Assembly (NCBI GenBank): GCA_903862655.1
Contig: CAIOZA010000021.1
Coordinates: forward strand, 1 to 64,000
Direction: 5' to 3'
Length of the DNA: 64,000 nucleotides
Source: an uncultured Ignavibacteria bacterium
Lineage (GTDB): Bacteria > Bacteroidota > Ignavibacteria > Kapaibacteriales > UBA2268
The notes below the pieces were generated by a model, which worked only from the letters and a program-made list of their open reading frames with translations, did no database searches and was not told where the DNA came from. Shown here piece by piece: positions 52,716 to 61,159 of the stretch. Every line of letters begins with the position of its first letter. Position 1 is the stretch's first letter. The position numbers and the translations under genes are program-made.

Positions 52716-54551
52716 CTATTTATTGATCAGGAATAAATTTCTGGATACTTGTATGCCGTTTTGCAATACAATGAAATAAACACCGGAGTTCAAATCCTTG
52801 GTATCAAATTCAATTGAGTTTAATCCAATTTCATTTGGAACCGACACTATCGTCTTCACAATTAAACCTCTCAAATCGTAAATTTCAACCTTTGTTGTTA
52901 TGCCAACTAGGCTGTTATATTCAATAATAGCTTTATCAGAAACTGGATTAGGAGTTATGTTTATTTTAAAATCATCAAGATGATTAACTTTATTTTCATT
53001 CTGAATATTTGATAAATTGCCTTTGACGCAACGAACAGAATTACCTTGCGACCTATAGTAACTATCCCTGCCTATACGGGCGGAATATTCGGTCAAGAAA
53101 ATGAACAGGGCGTAAACTGAACTGTTCTCAGTAGAAGACCACCAATTGCCTTGGAAAAAACCGTTGAATGAACCATTTAAGGAGCGTTCACCGCCTGGGA
53201 GTGCGGAAAAGCCACTTTCGTTTGTGGCTCCCGTGTTTGGGATAAGCCATAAGCCATCCCCGTCTTCTTTTGTACCTGTGCTTTTAAGTTTGCCACCTGC
53301 AACATCTGAACCACCTAGGCAAGTTACTAATTCTGTCCATTCTGCATCTGAAGGGATATGCCAACCTTCAGGAGCTAAACCACGGGGATCATTAACTGCA
53401 TACCAATTGTATAGCTTGCCATAGATTGCACCCATTGCTGGGTCATTATTATAATAACACCATGCACCTGTTTGATGGTTAAGGGCTCCCCATGCTATCG
53501 GATCTGTTACTTCGGGTATTGGGTCGCCATTGCGGTAGTGGTCAACATCTAGATTCCTGGACATCCATACCTGATTACAGATTTTAACTGAGTCGCCAAT
53601 TAATGTGAAATCTACTTCATTACTCTTATTTCCTTTGACTGTAACTGAGACTTTTCCTGTTTGAGTACCCACTGGTACTTTTACTTTTATCAATGTATCA
53701 GACCAACTTATATAGGTAGGGACATGAGCACCTCTAAATGCAACAAAATTAGTGCCTTTTATAGCACAAAAGTTTTTACCTGTTATAGTTACTTCATCTC
53801 CGATATAGGTTGAATCAGGTGTTATTCTAAATAAGTTTATTGAATTTAATGAATCATCCTTGACGCAACGAACTGTAAAACCACACCCCTTATTGTTACC
53901 GTCCCTGCTTACAGAGGCGGTATAGTAGTTAAGGGACCTGTACCATGCGTCCGACATATTGTAATTGGAAGAAGACCACCAAACGCTGGAGTGACCACTA
54001 TTGCCGAAATCCCCATCATTGACGCGGCTACCACCTGGGAGTGCGCAAAAGCCACTCTCATTTGTGGCTCCTGTGTTCGGGCTAAGCCATAAGCCATCCC
54101 CTTCTTCTTTTGTACCTGTGCTTTTTAGCTTGCCACCTTCAGTTCCTCCCCTGATTCTATTGTCTGCTTCTGATTGAGACATTCCTAAACAAATCTCAAG
54201 TTCTTTCCATTCGCCATCTATTGGCACATGCCAACCTTCAGGAGCTAAACCACGGGGATCATTAACTGCATACCAGTTATATAACTTGCCATAAATTGCA
54301 CCCATTGCTGGGTCATTATTATAACAGCACCATGCACCTGTTTTTAGGGCTGCCCATGCTGTCGGATCTGTTACTTCTGGAATAGAATCGCCATTGCGGT
54401 AGTGGTCTACATCAAGATTCCTGGACATCCAAACCTGATTACAGATTTTAACAGTATCATAATTACTTATCTGATTGCTTTTGGGTTTTTCCAGACCATA
54501 AGCATAAGTCAAACTAAATACTGCTATTAGATAAATCAATACGTTCTTCAT
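52716..54551 (-). CDS. T9SS-secreted protein with two Fib_succ_major (FISUMP) domains
   Basis: 611 residues. After a signal peptide (KNVLIYLIAVFSLTYAYG), FISUMP domain 1 (about 32-230) is followed by an IPT/TIG domain (about 235-315, ITPDSTYIGDEVTITGKNF), FISUMP domain 2 (about 320-505) and a type IX sorting domain (from about 525, NITPNPVSDKAIIEY to NLFLINK). Each FISUMP domain has CNQVWMSRNLDVDHYRNGD, GWHVP or GWHIP, LPGG and WWSS, a C-type-lectin-like fold. Surface protein, partner unknown. The two domains are nearly identical at the DNA level over long stretches, offset 870 bases. Palindromes flank the gene. Confidence 0.87.
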   Translation of the reverse strand: MKNVLIYLIAVFSLTYAYGLEKPKSNQISNYDTVKICNQVWMSRNLDVDHYRNGDSIPEVTDPTAWAALKTGAWCCYNNDPAMGAIYGKLYNWYAVNDPRGLAPEGWHVPIDGEWKELEICLGMSQSEADNRIRGGTEGGKLKSTGTKEEGDGLWLSPNTGATNESGFCALPGGSRVNDGDFGNSGHSSVWWSSSNYNMSDAWYRSLNYYTASVSRDGNNKGCGFTVRCVKDDSLNSINLFRITPDSTYIGDEVTITGKNFCAIKGTNFVAFRGAHVPTYISWSDTLIKVKVPVGTQTGKVSVTVKGNKSNEVDFTLIGDSVKICNQVWMSRNLDVDHYRNGDPIPEVTDPIAWGALNHQTGAWCYYNNDPAMGAIYGKLYNWYAVNDPRGLAPEGWHIPSDAEWTELVTCLGGSDVAGGKLKSTGTKEDGDGLWLIPNTGATNESGFSALPGGERSLNGSFNGFFQGNWWSSTENSSVYALFIFLTEYSARIGRDSYYRSQGNSVRCVKGNLSNIQNENKVNHLDDFKINITPNPVSDKAIIEYNSLVGITTKVEIYDLRGLIVKTIVSVPNEIGLNSIEFDTKDLNSGVYFIVLQNGIQVSRNLFLINK

Positions 54552-54587
54552 ATTTATTATTTCCTTTTAAGATGTTTCCTTATAGAT

Positions 54588-54613
54588 GTCCAACATCTTG
54601 AAGATGTTTGACA
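54588..54613. repeat. Imperfect palindrome upstream of the FISUMP gene
   Basis: GTCCAACATCTT (54588-54599) pairs with AAGATGTTTGAC (54601-54613) around a single central base region; one mismatch. With the preceding AGAT it reads AGATGTCCAAC, identical to the start of the palindrome on the other side of the gene. Remaining sequence to 54867 is AT-rich without a further gene. Confidence 0.65.
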
Positions 54614-54867
54614 ACTTGAGAGAGTAATATCGGATGAATAATTGAAACATTTAGAGTTAAAAATATTTATCTAGTTGATTTCTAGTTTGTAAAATTATAA
54701 CTAGCTAATAATGTTTTTAATTGTATGTATTTGTATACTTTCCGATAGTATGACTACATGGAAACTCTATGGGAATGGGAAATTAGAACTGTGAAACACT
54801 ACGTATCAACAGTATAATTCTCAATTGCAACAATGAAGGAAATTTATATTACGAATTATATAGGTAG

Positions 54868-56061
54868 ATGGTTATGAAAAATGATTTTGTGTTTTTATCT
54901 AATTTATTGGGAAAAACTAGTCAGATTGAATTTAAAATAAGTCAAGGCAATCCAAATTTAGATGCTTTTTATAAGCCACAATTGCTAGAATTCAATGATA
55001 CCTTTATTGGTAGTTTAATAGCACTTGATACTTTACCTGATGAGTGTATATCAAAATCTGGAATTGTTAAAGCACGTAAGCAATTTCTGGAAGCTGTTAA
55101 ATATGCGGTAGATAAATTAGAAGTTAAAGTAATTCTTCTAGCGGCATCGACAAAAAGACTTTTTGGAAAAGAAATTGAATTAAAAGTAAATTGGGAGGGT
55201 CAACTCGATGATGATGGCTTTACATTGCGGGAGCTTTATCCTTATGTGATTTTCACAAATGGCGATAATGGAACGGCAAATGTGCTGGATATGGAAGTAG
55301 AATCCATACTTCAGGCTGACAACATCATTCCAGAGTGTGCAGATTCATGTGGATCGATGAATGATTCTCATCAATGCTCAGGCTCAGTAATAATCAATGG
55401 TCTCGGTTTGCTGGGAACAAATTCTCTTTTACATCTGATTGAGAACAATTACTGTGACAATCAGGTGATAGTAATCAGCAACCACACAAAAGAATTGACC
55501 GAGATTATAGGCAACCGAAAAGTGAAGGTTTACTCACACATCAATGAAATAAAAGACCATTGTTGTTTAGGTGAGAATAATCATGTTAAAATGATCGTTA
55601 ATTGCACACATCATCCAACACAGATGATTTCTGCAAACTCAATAAGCCATATCAAGAATGGTAAGCCTTTGCACGTCATTGATGTAGCTGTTCCTTATGG
55701 ATTTCCTGAAGAAGAGTATGGTAAATGCAGTAATGTTATTCGTCAAGATGGTGGAAATGCTTATGTAGAGCATGGGTTGGAATATTTCTTCAATCCCGAA
55801 ATTTGTGGACTAACAGAAAATGTAATTTATGGATGCTTTGCTGAAACGATGTGTTTAGCAGCATATTTAAAGGAGAACCCGAACAAGAAAGAATATGTCA
55901 ATGGCTTTGACTTTTTCAATGTCAACAAGAAAACAAAGGATTTTGTAAAAGGATTGTTCATAAACTATGGAATTGGAATATCACCAAAGCCATACAATTA
56001 TATGAAGCAAGAACCAGAGGACAAAATACTTAAATATAGAGAAATACAAGAGATTGTTTAA
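54868..56061 (+). CDS. Acyl-ACP reductase (AAR)-like Rossmann oxidoreductase
   Basis: 397 residues; ATG at 54868 or 54874. The order of motifs follows cyanobacterial long-chain acyl-ACP reductase: LPDECISKSGIVKARKQFLEA aligns with its ESCFLPEML...ARR region, VIFTNGDNGTANVL with FTTGNTHTAYV, the nucleotide loop GLGLLG at 178-183, then GNAYVEHGLEYFF, and YGCFAETM whose Cys323 matches the AAR active-site cysteine in ACFAEAM. It may reduce an acyl thioester to an aldehyde with NADPH. The match is by eye and the relationship is distant. No aldehyde-deformylating oxygenase gene is near. It lies between the FISUMP gene and the restriction island. Confidence 0.5.
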   Translation: MVMKNDFVFLSNLLGKTSQIEFKISQGNPNLDAFYKPQLLEFNDTFIGSLIALDTLPDECISKSGIVKARKQFLEAVKYAVDKLEVKVILLAASTKRLFGKEIELKVNWEGQLDDDGFTLRELYPYVIFTNGDNGTANVLDMEVESILQADNIIPECADSCGSMNDSHQCSGSVIINGLGLLGTNSLLHLIENNYCDNQVIVISNHTKELTEIIGNRKVKVYSHINEIKDHCCLGENNHVKMIVNCTHHPTQMISANSISHIKNGKPLHVIDVAVPYGFPEEEYGKCSNVIRQDGGNAYVEHGLEYFFNPEICGLTENVIYGCFAETMCLAAYLKENPNKKEYVNGFDFFNVNKKTKDFVKGLFINYGIGISPKPYNYMKQEPEDKILKYREIQEIV

Positions 56062-56102
56062 TAAAAAAAATAAAAGAAATTGAAATAAATTGATTTTCAT
56101 GT

Positions 56103-56130
56103 GCTGTCTCAAAAATTGGGACAGCTTTTT
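56103..56130 (+). terminator. Rho-independent terminator
   Basis: GCTGTCTC (56103-56110) pairs with GGGACAGC (56118-56125), one G-U pair, with a 7-base loop and a T run (56126-56131). It ends the AAR-like gene. Confidence 0.85.
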
Positions 56131-56135
56131 TATTT

Positions 56136-56517
56136 TTACTGCTCCTCAAAATATTTCTTAATCTTCGATATAGTTGATCTGCCGACAGGAGATAATGTAG
56201 CCGTTCTGCCAGCGGTACCAAGTTATGCCGGAGAGTTTTTGAAATTCTCGATAAATTGTTTTCTATGAGAAAATACTGTTAAAAATTTCTAATATTCAAT
56301 TTAATTTGCTATTTGTTGATGATCTCTTTGCAATCCTTGGCTAGTCCTTTCTCTACAGCTTTTGTCCCATAAATCGATTCTGAGGAACGTTTGTGCATCG
56401 AGCATACATTTATGGTGGCTGAAATTGTACAGATAGGCTTTGGATTGATGATTTACTGCGTTATTGTCTGATTTGGTAATATAATAATTTTCTTTACCTT
56501 CTTTGATTTAGGTTTAG
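56136..56517 (-). pseudogene. Decayed gene remnants
   Basis: On the minus strand one frame reads a plausible protein tail, KPICTISATINVCSMHK then RSSESIYGTKAVEK then GLAKDCKEIINK, ending at 56309; it is broken by stops upstream. Nearer the island a second piece reads NFKNSPA, stop, LGTAGRTATLSPVGRSTISK then IKKYFEEQ, ending at 56136. The second looks like the helix-turn-helix end of a small regulator. Each is too short and interrupted to be a gene. The rest of 56062-56686 is AT-rich. Confidence 0.3.
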
Positions 56518-56643
56518 GAATTTATAGATTTTTCAACTTGAAATTTTCTCTTGGGACTTAAACTAGCTAATGATAATATCAACTTAGTGATAGGTCTTTT
56601 TGAGAATATTTCAAAACGTCAATAATTATTGATTTAATTATAT

Positions 56644-56651
56644 TATATTTG
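56644..56651 (+). promoter_or_regulatory. -7 element of the restriction operon (TATATTTG)
   Basis: TATATTTG at 56644-56651 exactly matches TAnnTTTG and lies 35 bases before the hsdM ATG. The nearest upstream TTG is too close to be a -33 element. Confidence 0.45.
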
Positions 56652-56686
56652 TACTGATTTATATATAAACTTGGTAGGAATATTTA

Positions 56687-58753
56687 ATGCAAGGAAAACA
56701 GCTTAGAAAACTTGAGAACGAACTTTGGCGTGCTGCCGACCAACTTAGAGCAAATAGTAAACTGACTGCTGCTGAATATTCAATGCCTGTTTTAGGATTA
56801 ATCTTTCTTCGTCATGCCTATAATCGTTTTCTGGTAACTAAGGATCAAATCGAAATTGATCTTCCGGTTCATCCCCAACGTGGACGGAAGCCCATCACCA
56901 AAGAAGATTTTTTGTCGAAAAATTCAATTTTCCTGCCGGAGATAGCACGGTTCGACCATCTGATCGAATTGCCCGAATCGAAGGACACTGGTGAAGCCTT
57001 AGACGAAGCCATGAAAGCCATCGAAGAAGAATATCCTAATTTAAAAGGTGTACTACCGAAGAACTACAGCATATTCAGCAAAGATCTACTTCAGGAATTG
57101 CTTCGGATTTTCAACAAAGAAGTTCTTCGCAATGCCACCGGTGATTTGTTCGGAAAGATTTACGAATTTTTCCTCAATAAATTCGCAATGACAGGTGCTC
57201 AGGAAGGTGGAGAATTCTTCACACCTCTTTCTATGGTTCAAATAATTGTCAATGTTATTGAGCCTGATTTTGGAATTGTTTTCGATCCTGCTCTCGGTAG
57301 TGCCGGAATGTTTGTGCAAACCGGATACTTCATAGAACAAGAAGGTATGCAACCAGCTGAGAAGGTTACTTTCTTCGGACAGGAAAAAACTGAAACAAAT
57401 ACACGTCTTGCAAAGATGAATCTTGCTGTGCATGGCTTGGAAGGCAATATTCAGGAAGGAAACACATTTTACGAAGATAAGCACAACTTATACAATGGCT
57501 GTGATTTCGTTATGGCTAATCCCCCGTTCAATGTGGATGGTGTTGATAAAGGAAAGGATTCTGTTAAGAAAGATCCTCGTCTTCCGTTTGGTTTACCTAA
57601 AAATGACAATGCAAACTATCTCTGGATACAGTATTTCTACAGTTATTTGAAAAATTCAGGTCGTGCTGGTTTTGTAATGGCTTCGTCTGCGAGTGATGCC
57701 GGACACAGCGAGAAAGAAATTCGTGAAAAGCTAGTCAAAACCGGAGCTGTAGATGTAATGCTGGCAATCGGTAATAACTTCTTCTATACTCGTTCTTTGC
57801 CTTGTACTCTCTGGTTTTTTGACAGAGCAAAAGAACGGGATGAAGAACGCAAAGATATAGTGCTGATGCTCGATGCACGAAAGATCTACCATAAAGTTAC
57901 TCAGAAAGTAAACGATTTCAGTCCCGAACAACATAAGAACCTGATAAGTATTGTCAATCTTTACAGGGGAAAAGATCAGAAGTTTAAAGATACTATTAAT
58001 GGCTACCTTACTGAATCTTATGATCTGGCAAAGGAAGCTAGTAAATTTCAAAATGATTTATTCATTTCTATAAATTCAATAATAAAAACTTTGACCGATT
58101 TTGCTGTAGATTATGCAAAGGACAATACTGAAGCTGAGAAGTGGATTGAGCAATTAAAGCAGACAAAAGAAGAAGTAAATTCAGTACATGACATACACTC
58201 ACAATTGATCGAAGCAATTGCAAAAGCTGACGCTACACAGATCAAGCTAGAACCTGTAGCTGAACTATGCAAAACACTAAGAAAGCCTCAAGACAAGCTA
58301 ATAAAGCAGATATTTGATCTTGTAGCAAACAGTACCAAAGAATACCAGCTGAATAAAATTAAGGAATGGAAAGAGCTAGGAATAAAGGATAAACTCGACA
58401 ATCTGAAAGCAATTCATTTGGAGCTAAGTGGCAATCCTGACGAAGAAGAACCCGGTCTGCTACACGATATTCGTTATTACTGGAAAGAAAGCGTCTGGTT
58501 GACTTCCCGATTCCCTGAAGGCTACTACAGAGATGTAGAAGGACTTTGCAAGGTTGTAACGAGGGAAGAAATTGCATCCAAGGATTATTCTCTTAGTCCG
58601 GGACGTTATGTCGGTGTGGACACTGCAACAGATGATGATTTCGATTATGAAGAACGGCTTCAGGAAATTCACATTGAATTGCAGGGTTTGAATGAAGAAG
58701 CGGTACTATTGGCAAATACAATAGCTGAGAACTACAAAGGGCTGGCAATATGA
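56687..58753 (+). CDS. hsdM: Type I restriction-modification DNA methyltransferase
   Basis: 688 residues, longer than a typical HsdM of about 520. The N-terminal HsdM domain (LENELWRAADQLRANSKL) precedes the N6-adenine methylase core: motif I DPALGSAGMF (200-209; most relatives have CGSGGM) and motif IV NPPF (278-281). The extra C-terminal ~200 residues are helical and charged and end DYEERLQEIHIELQGLNEEA, a known long HsdM form. It methylates adenine within the site read by HsdS. Its TGA overlaps the next ATG (ATGA). No hsdR is in the window. Confidence 0.92.
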   Translation: MQGKQLRKLENELWRAADQLRANSKLTAAEYSMPVLGLIFLRHAYNRFLVTKDQIEIDLPVHPQRGRKPITKEDFLSKNSIFLPEIARFDHLIELPESKDTGEALDEAMKAIEEEYPNLKGVLPKNYSIFSKDLLQELLRIFNKEVLRNATGDLFGKIYEFFLNKFAMTGAQEGGEFFTPLSMVQIIVNVIEPDFGIVFDPALGSAGMFVQTGYFIEQEGMQPAEKVTFFGQEKTETNTRLAKMNLAVHGLEGNIQEGNTFYEDKHNLYNGCDFVMANPPFNVDGVDKGKDSVKKDPRLPFGLPKNDNANYLWIQYFYSYLKNSGRAGFVMASSASDAGHSEKEIREKLVKTGAVDVMLAIGNNFFYTRSLPCTLWFFDRAKERDEERKDIVLMLDARKIYHKVTQKVNDFSPEQHKNLISIVNLYRGKDQKFKDTINGYLTESYDLAKEASKFQNDLFISINSIIKTLTDFAVDYAKDNTEAEKWIEQLKQTKEEVNSVHDIHSQLIEAIAKADATQIKLEPVAELCKTLRKPQDKLIKQIFDLVANSTKEYQLNKIKEWKELGIKDKLDNLKAIHLELSGNPDEEEPGLLHDIRYYWKESVWLTSRFPEGYYRDVEGLCKVVTREEIASKDYSLSPGRYVGVDTATDDDFDYEERLQEIHIELQGLNEEAVLLANTIAENYKGLAI

Positions 58754-58754
58754 A
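58737..58754. repeat. 18-bp direct repeat, left copy
   Basis: AAGGGCTGGCAATATGAA at 58737-58754 spans the hsdM stop and the start of the YhcG-type gene. The identical sequence recurs at 59930-59947 across the hsdS start. Deleting the 1193 bases between them would join hsdM to hsdS with an ATGA overlap. Confidence 0.95.
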
Positions 58755-59784
58755 AGAAGAACTGACTTTATTACATGATTATCAGAATTGGGCATTGCTG
58801 ATTTCTGAGAAGATTAAGCAAGCCCATACTCGTGCCGCTTTAAAAGTAAATGATGAAATGCTACAATTATATTGGGAAATTGGTAATTCAATTCTCTTAA
58901 TTCAAAAGGAAAAAGGTTGGGGCAGTAAGGTGATTGATTATCTTTCTTCTGACATTGCTAAAGTTTTTCCTGAAAGTAATGGCTTTTCTGTTAGAAATTT
59001 GAAATACATGAAGGCTTTTGCTGAAGCATATCCTGATTTCCCAATTATGCAAGTGCCGCTTGCACAATTTACTTCTGAATTTGTGCAAGTGCCGCTTGCA
59101 CAAATTACCTGGTATCATCATATAAGTCTGATAAGCAAAGTAAAAGATCCAATTAAAAGGGCTTTTTATATTATAGAATCGGCACGAAATGAATGGAGCA
59201 GAGATGTTATGCTACTTCAAATTCAAAGCAAACTCTATGAAAGAGCCGGAAAATCTATTAATAATTTTGAGCATACATTACCCGATTATCAATCCGATTT
59301 GGCAAAAAGCATTTTCAAAGACCCGTATAATTTTGGTTTCTTATCGCTATCAATAAAAGTTAAAGAATTGGAAATTGAAAAACAATTAATTGAGAAAATT
59401 ACTGATTTTTTGCTTGAGTTAGGGAAAGGATTTGCTTTTTTGGGAAAGCAATATCCAATAGAAGTTGATGGAACTGATTATAGAATAGATTTGCTGTTTT
59501 ACCACACAATTTTGCATTCTTATATTGTTATAGAATTAAAAGCCGGTGAATTTTTGCCGGAATACATTTCTAAGCTGAATTTCTATATCAGTGCAATTGA
59601 TGATAAATTCTGCACTCCGGCAGATGAACCTACTATCGGTTTGCTGCTATGTGCTTCAAAAAGTAATGTGAAAGTAGAGTACTCAATTCGTGGTCTTAAC
59701 AAACCAATAGGTGTAGCGACTTATGAATTGGGACAATTATTAAAGGATAAATTTGGGTACCTGTTGGATGATATTGAGAAATAA
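58750..59784 (+). CDS. PDDEXK nuclease-family protein (YhcG/DUF1016)
   Basis: 344 residues. The N-terminal DUF1016 domain (about 12-170, LYWEIGNSI, WGSKVIDYLSSDI) is followed by a PD-(D/E)xK nuclease domain with Asp247 in YRIDLLFY and Glu262-x-Lys264 in VIELKAGEF. Family members accompany type I RM systems and other defence genes; their biochemical role is not settled. An in-frame duplication places QVPLAQ at 101-106 and again at 113-118. It overlaps the hsdM stop by 4 bases and separates hsdM from hsdS. Confidence 0.9.
   Translation: MKEELTLLHDYQNWALLISEKIKQAHTRAALKVNDEMLQLYWEIGNSILLIQKEKGWGSKVIDYLSSDIAKVFPESNGFSVRNLKYMKAFAEAYPDFPIMQVPLAQFTSEFVQVPLAQITWYHHISLISKVKDPIKRAFYIIESARNEWSRDVMLLQIQSKLYERAGKSINNFEHTLPDYQSDLAKSIFKDPYNFGFLSLSIKVKELEIEKQLIEKITDFLLELGKGFAFLGKQYPIEVDGTDYRIDLLFYHTILHSYIVIELKAGEFLPEYISKLNFYISAIDDKFCTPADEPTIGLLLCASKSNVKVEYSIRGLNKPIGVATYELGQLLKDKFGYLLDDIEK
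59048..59103. repeat. Duplicated palindromic 20-mer inside the YhcG-type gene
   Basis: TGCAAGTGCCGCTTGCACAA occurs at 59048-59067 and 59084-59103, a 36-base (12-codon) period. Each unit is itself a hairpin (TGCAAG...CTTGCA); the second extends to TTGTGCAAG...CTTGCACAA. Confidence 0.95.
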
Positions 59785-59796
59785 AGGGTAAATATT

Positions 59797-59946
59797 GTGA
59801 AACTGATATATATTGAAAATATGAATAGCCCAAATCTCCAGACACTGTCTGGAGAAATTCTTGTTATTTACAACAAGTTACAAATTTCTGAAAAACTTAA
59901 TTTTGTTCGTAAATTATTGGATAATTCAGAAGGGCTGGCAATATGA
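59797..59946 (+). CDS. Small ORF between the nuclease and hsdS, 49 residues
   Basis: A GTG-started frame reads KLIYIENMNSPNLQTLSGEI and ends in LDNSEGLAI. Its stop overlaps the hsdS ATG as ATGA. The final GLAI is identical to the end of HsdM because both lie in the 18-bp repeat. I do not recognise it. It may only serve to keep hsdS translationally coupled, or be the trace of the insertion event. A CTCCAGACACTGTCTGGAG hairpin (59836-59854) lies inside it. Confidence 0.4.
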   Translation: MKLIYIENMNSPNLQTLSGEILVIYNKLQISEKLNFVRKLLDNSEGLAI

Positions 59947-59947
59947 A
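59930..59947. repeat. 18-bp direct repeat, right copy
   Basis: Second exact copy of AAGGGCTGGCAATATGAA, spanning the end of the 49-residue frame and the hsdS ATG (59943). Confidence 0.95.
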
Positions 59948-61157
59948 GTGGGAAGAAACAACAATTGGAAAGACTTGTAATGTTGGTGATGGAGCACATG
60001 CAAGCATTAAAAGATATTCTGATGGTATTCCTTATTTAACATCAAAAAATTTCAAAATTGAAGGCCTTGATTTGAAGAATGTTGAATTTATTTCTTCAGA
60101 TGATTTTAATAAATATTTTAAAAAAGACTCGAAAGCTATTACAAAGCCTGGGAAAGATGATGTTTTATTAAGTATTATAGGTTCATTAGGAGCTCCTTAT
60201 CAAGTCAAAGAGGAAGATGAATTTGGATTATCAAGTAGTGTTTCAATTCTGCGACCCAAAGAAACAATCGATTCAACTTATTTATATTATTGGATTAAAT
60301 CAACAGAATTTCAAAGTTCGATTATGAGCTTTAGAAGTGGCGTTGCTCAAAGTTTTTTAAGTTTAGGAGTTATAAAAGATTTACCGATAAAATATCCAGT
60401 TGAGAAGATAACCCAACGTCGCATTGCATCTATTCTCTCGGCTTATGACGACCTAATAGAAAATAACCTGAAGCGGATAAAACTGCTTGAGGAAGCGACT
60501 GAGCTTATATTTAAAACAGAATTTGATTTCTTTAAACCAGCGAATGAAATAAATAAATTACCAGAAGGTTGGCAGGTAAAAAGGGCTGATGAAATATTTA
60601 GAATTAATATTGGGAAGACGCCACCACGTGAACAATCCGAATGGTTTAATGATGCTGATTCTGGCGTAAAATGGGTGTCTATTAAAGATATAAATAATTC
60701 TACTGTTTTTATGTTAAATACTAGCGAAACTGTAACAAAAATGGCAGTTGATAAATTCAATATGAATATTGCAAAAATTGATACAGTATTATTAAGTTTT
60801 AAACTAACTGTTGGAAAGGTATCAATAACTACTGAAGAAATGGTTACTAATGAAGCGATAGCTCATTTTAATATAGATAATGAAACTAAAATGAATTCAG
60901 AGTTTATCTACTTCTATCTAAAGAATTTTCCCTACGATTCACTTGGCAGTACTTCTTCTATTGGAATAGCTATTAACTCAAAAATTGTCAAAGCAATGCC
61001 TGTGTTACTTCCACCAAAATCAGTAATGTCAGAGTTTGGTAATAAAGTTAAACCTTATTTCCAGTTAATTAAAAATATATTATTACAAAACAGCAAGCTC
61101 CGAGAAGCAAGAGATATACTCTTGCCCCGACTAATGAGCGGAGAGGTGGAGGTGTAG
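59943..61157 (+). CDS. hsdS: Type I restriction enzyme specificity subunit
   Basis: 404 residues with two target-recognition domains (about 1-150 and 205-370), each followed by a conserved helix: ITQRRIASILSAYDDLIENN with KRIKLLEEATE, and the C-terminal NSKLREARDILLPRLMSGEV. Each domain reads one half of a split DNA site. TRD1 begins KWEETTIGKTCNVGDG and TRD2 begins EGWQVKRADEIF. It ends 2 bases before the DUF4209 gene. Confidence 0.92.
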   Translation: MKWEETTIGKTCNVGDGAHASIKRYSDGIPYLTSKNFKIEGLDLKNVEFISSDDFNKYFKKDSKAITKPGKDDVLLSIIGSLGAPYQVKEEDEFGLSSSVSILRPKETIDSTYLYYWIKSTEFQSSIMSFRSGVAQSFLSLGVIKDLPIKYPVEKITQRRIASILSAYDDLIENNLKRIKLLEEATELIFKTEFDFFKPANEINKLPEGWQVKRADEIFRINIGKTPPREQSEWFNDADSGVKWVSIKDINNSTVFMLNTSETVTKMAVDKFNMNIAKIDTVLLSFKLTVGKVSITTEEMVTNEAIAHFNIDNETKMNSEFIYFYLKNFPYDSLGSTSSIGIAINSKIVKAMPVLLPPKSVMSEFGNKVKPYFQLIKNILLQNSKLREARDILLPRLMSGEVEV

Positions 61158-61159
61158 GG

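Noticed and set aside
52716-54551. Diversity-generating retroelement target
   Set aside because: The lectin-like FISUMP fold and internal repeat raised the idea, but there is no reverse transcriptase or template repeat in the window.
59048-59103. CRISPR-like repeat
   Set aside because: Only two units, a 16-base spacer and location inside a coding frame rule out a CRISPR array. No CRISPR array or cas gene was seen anywhere in the window.
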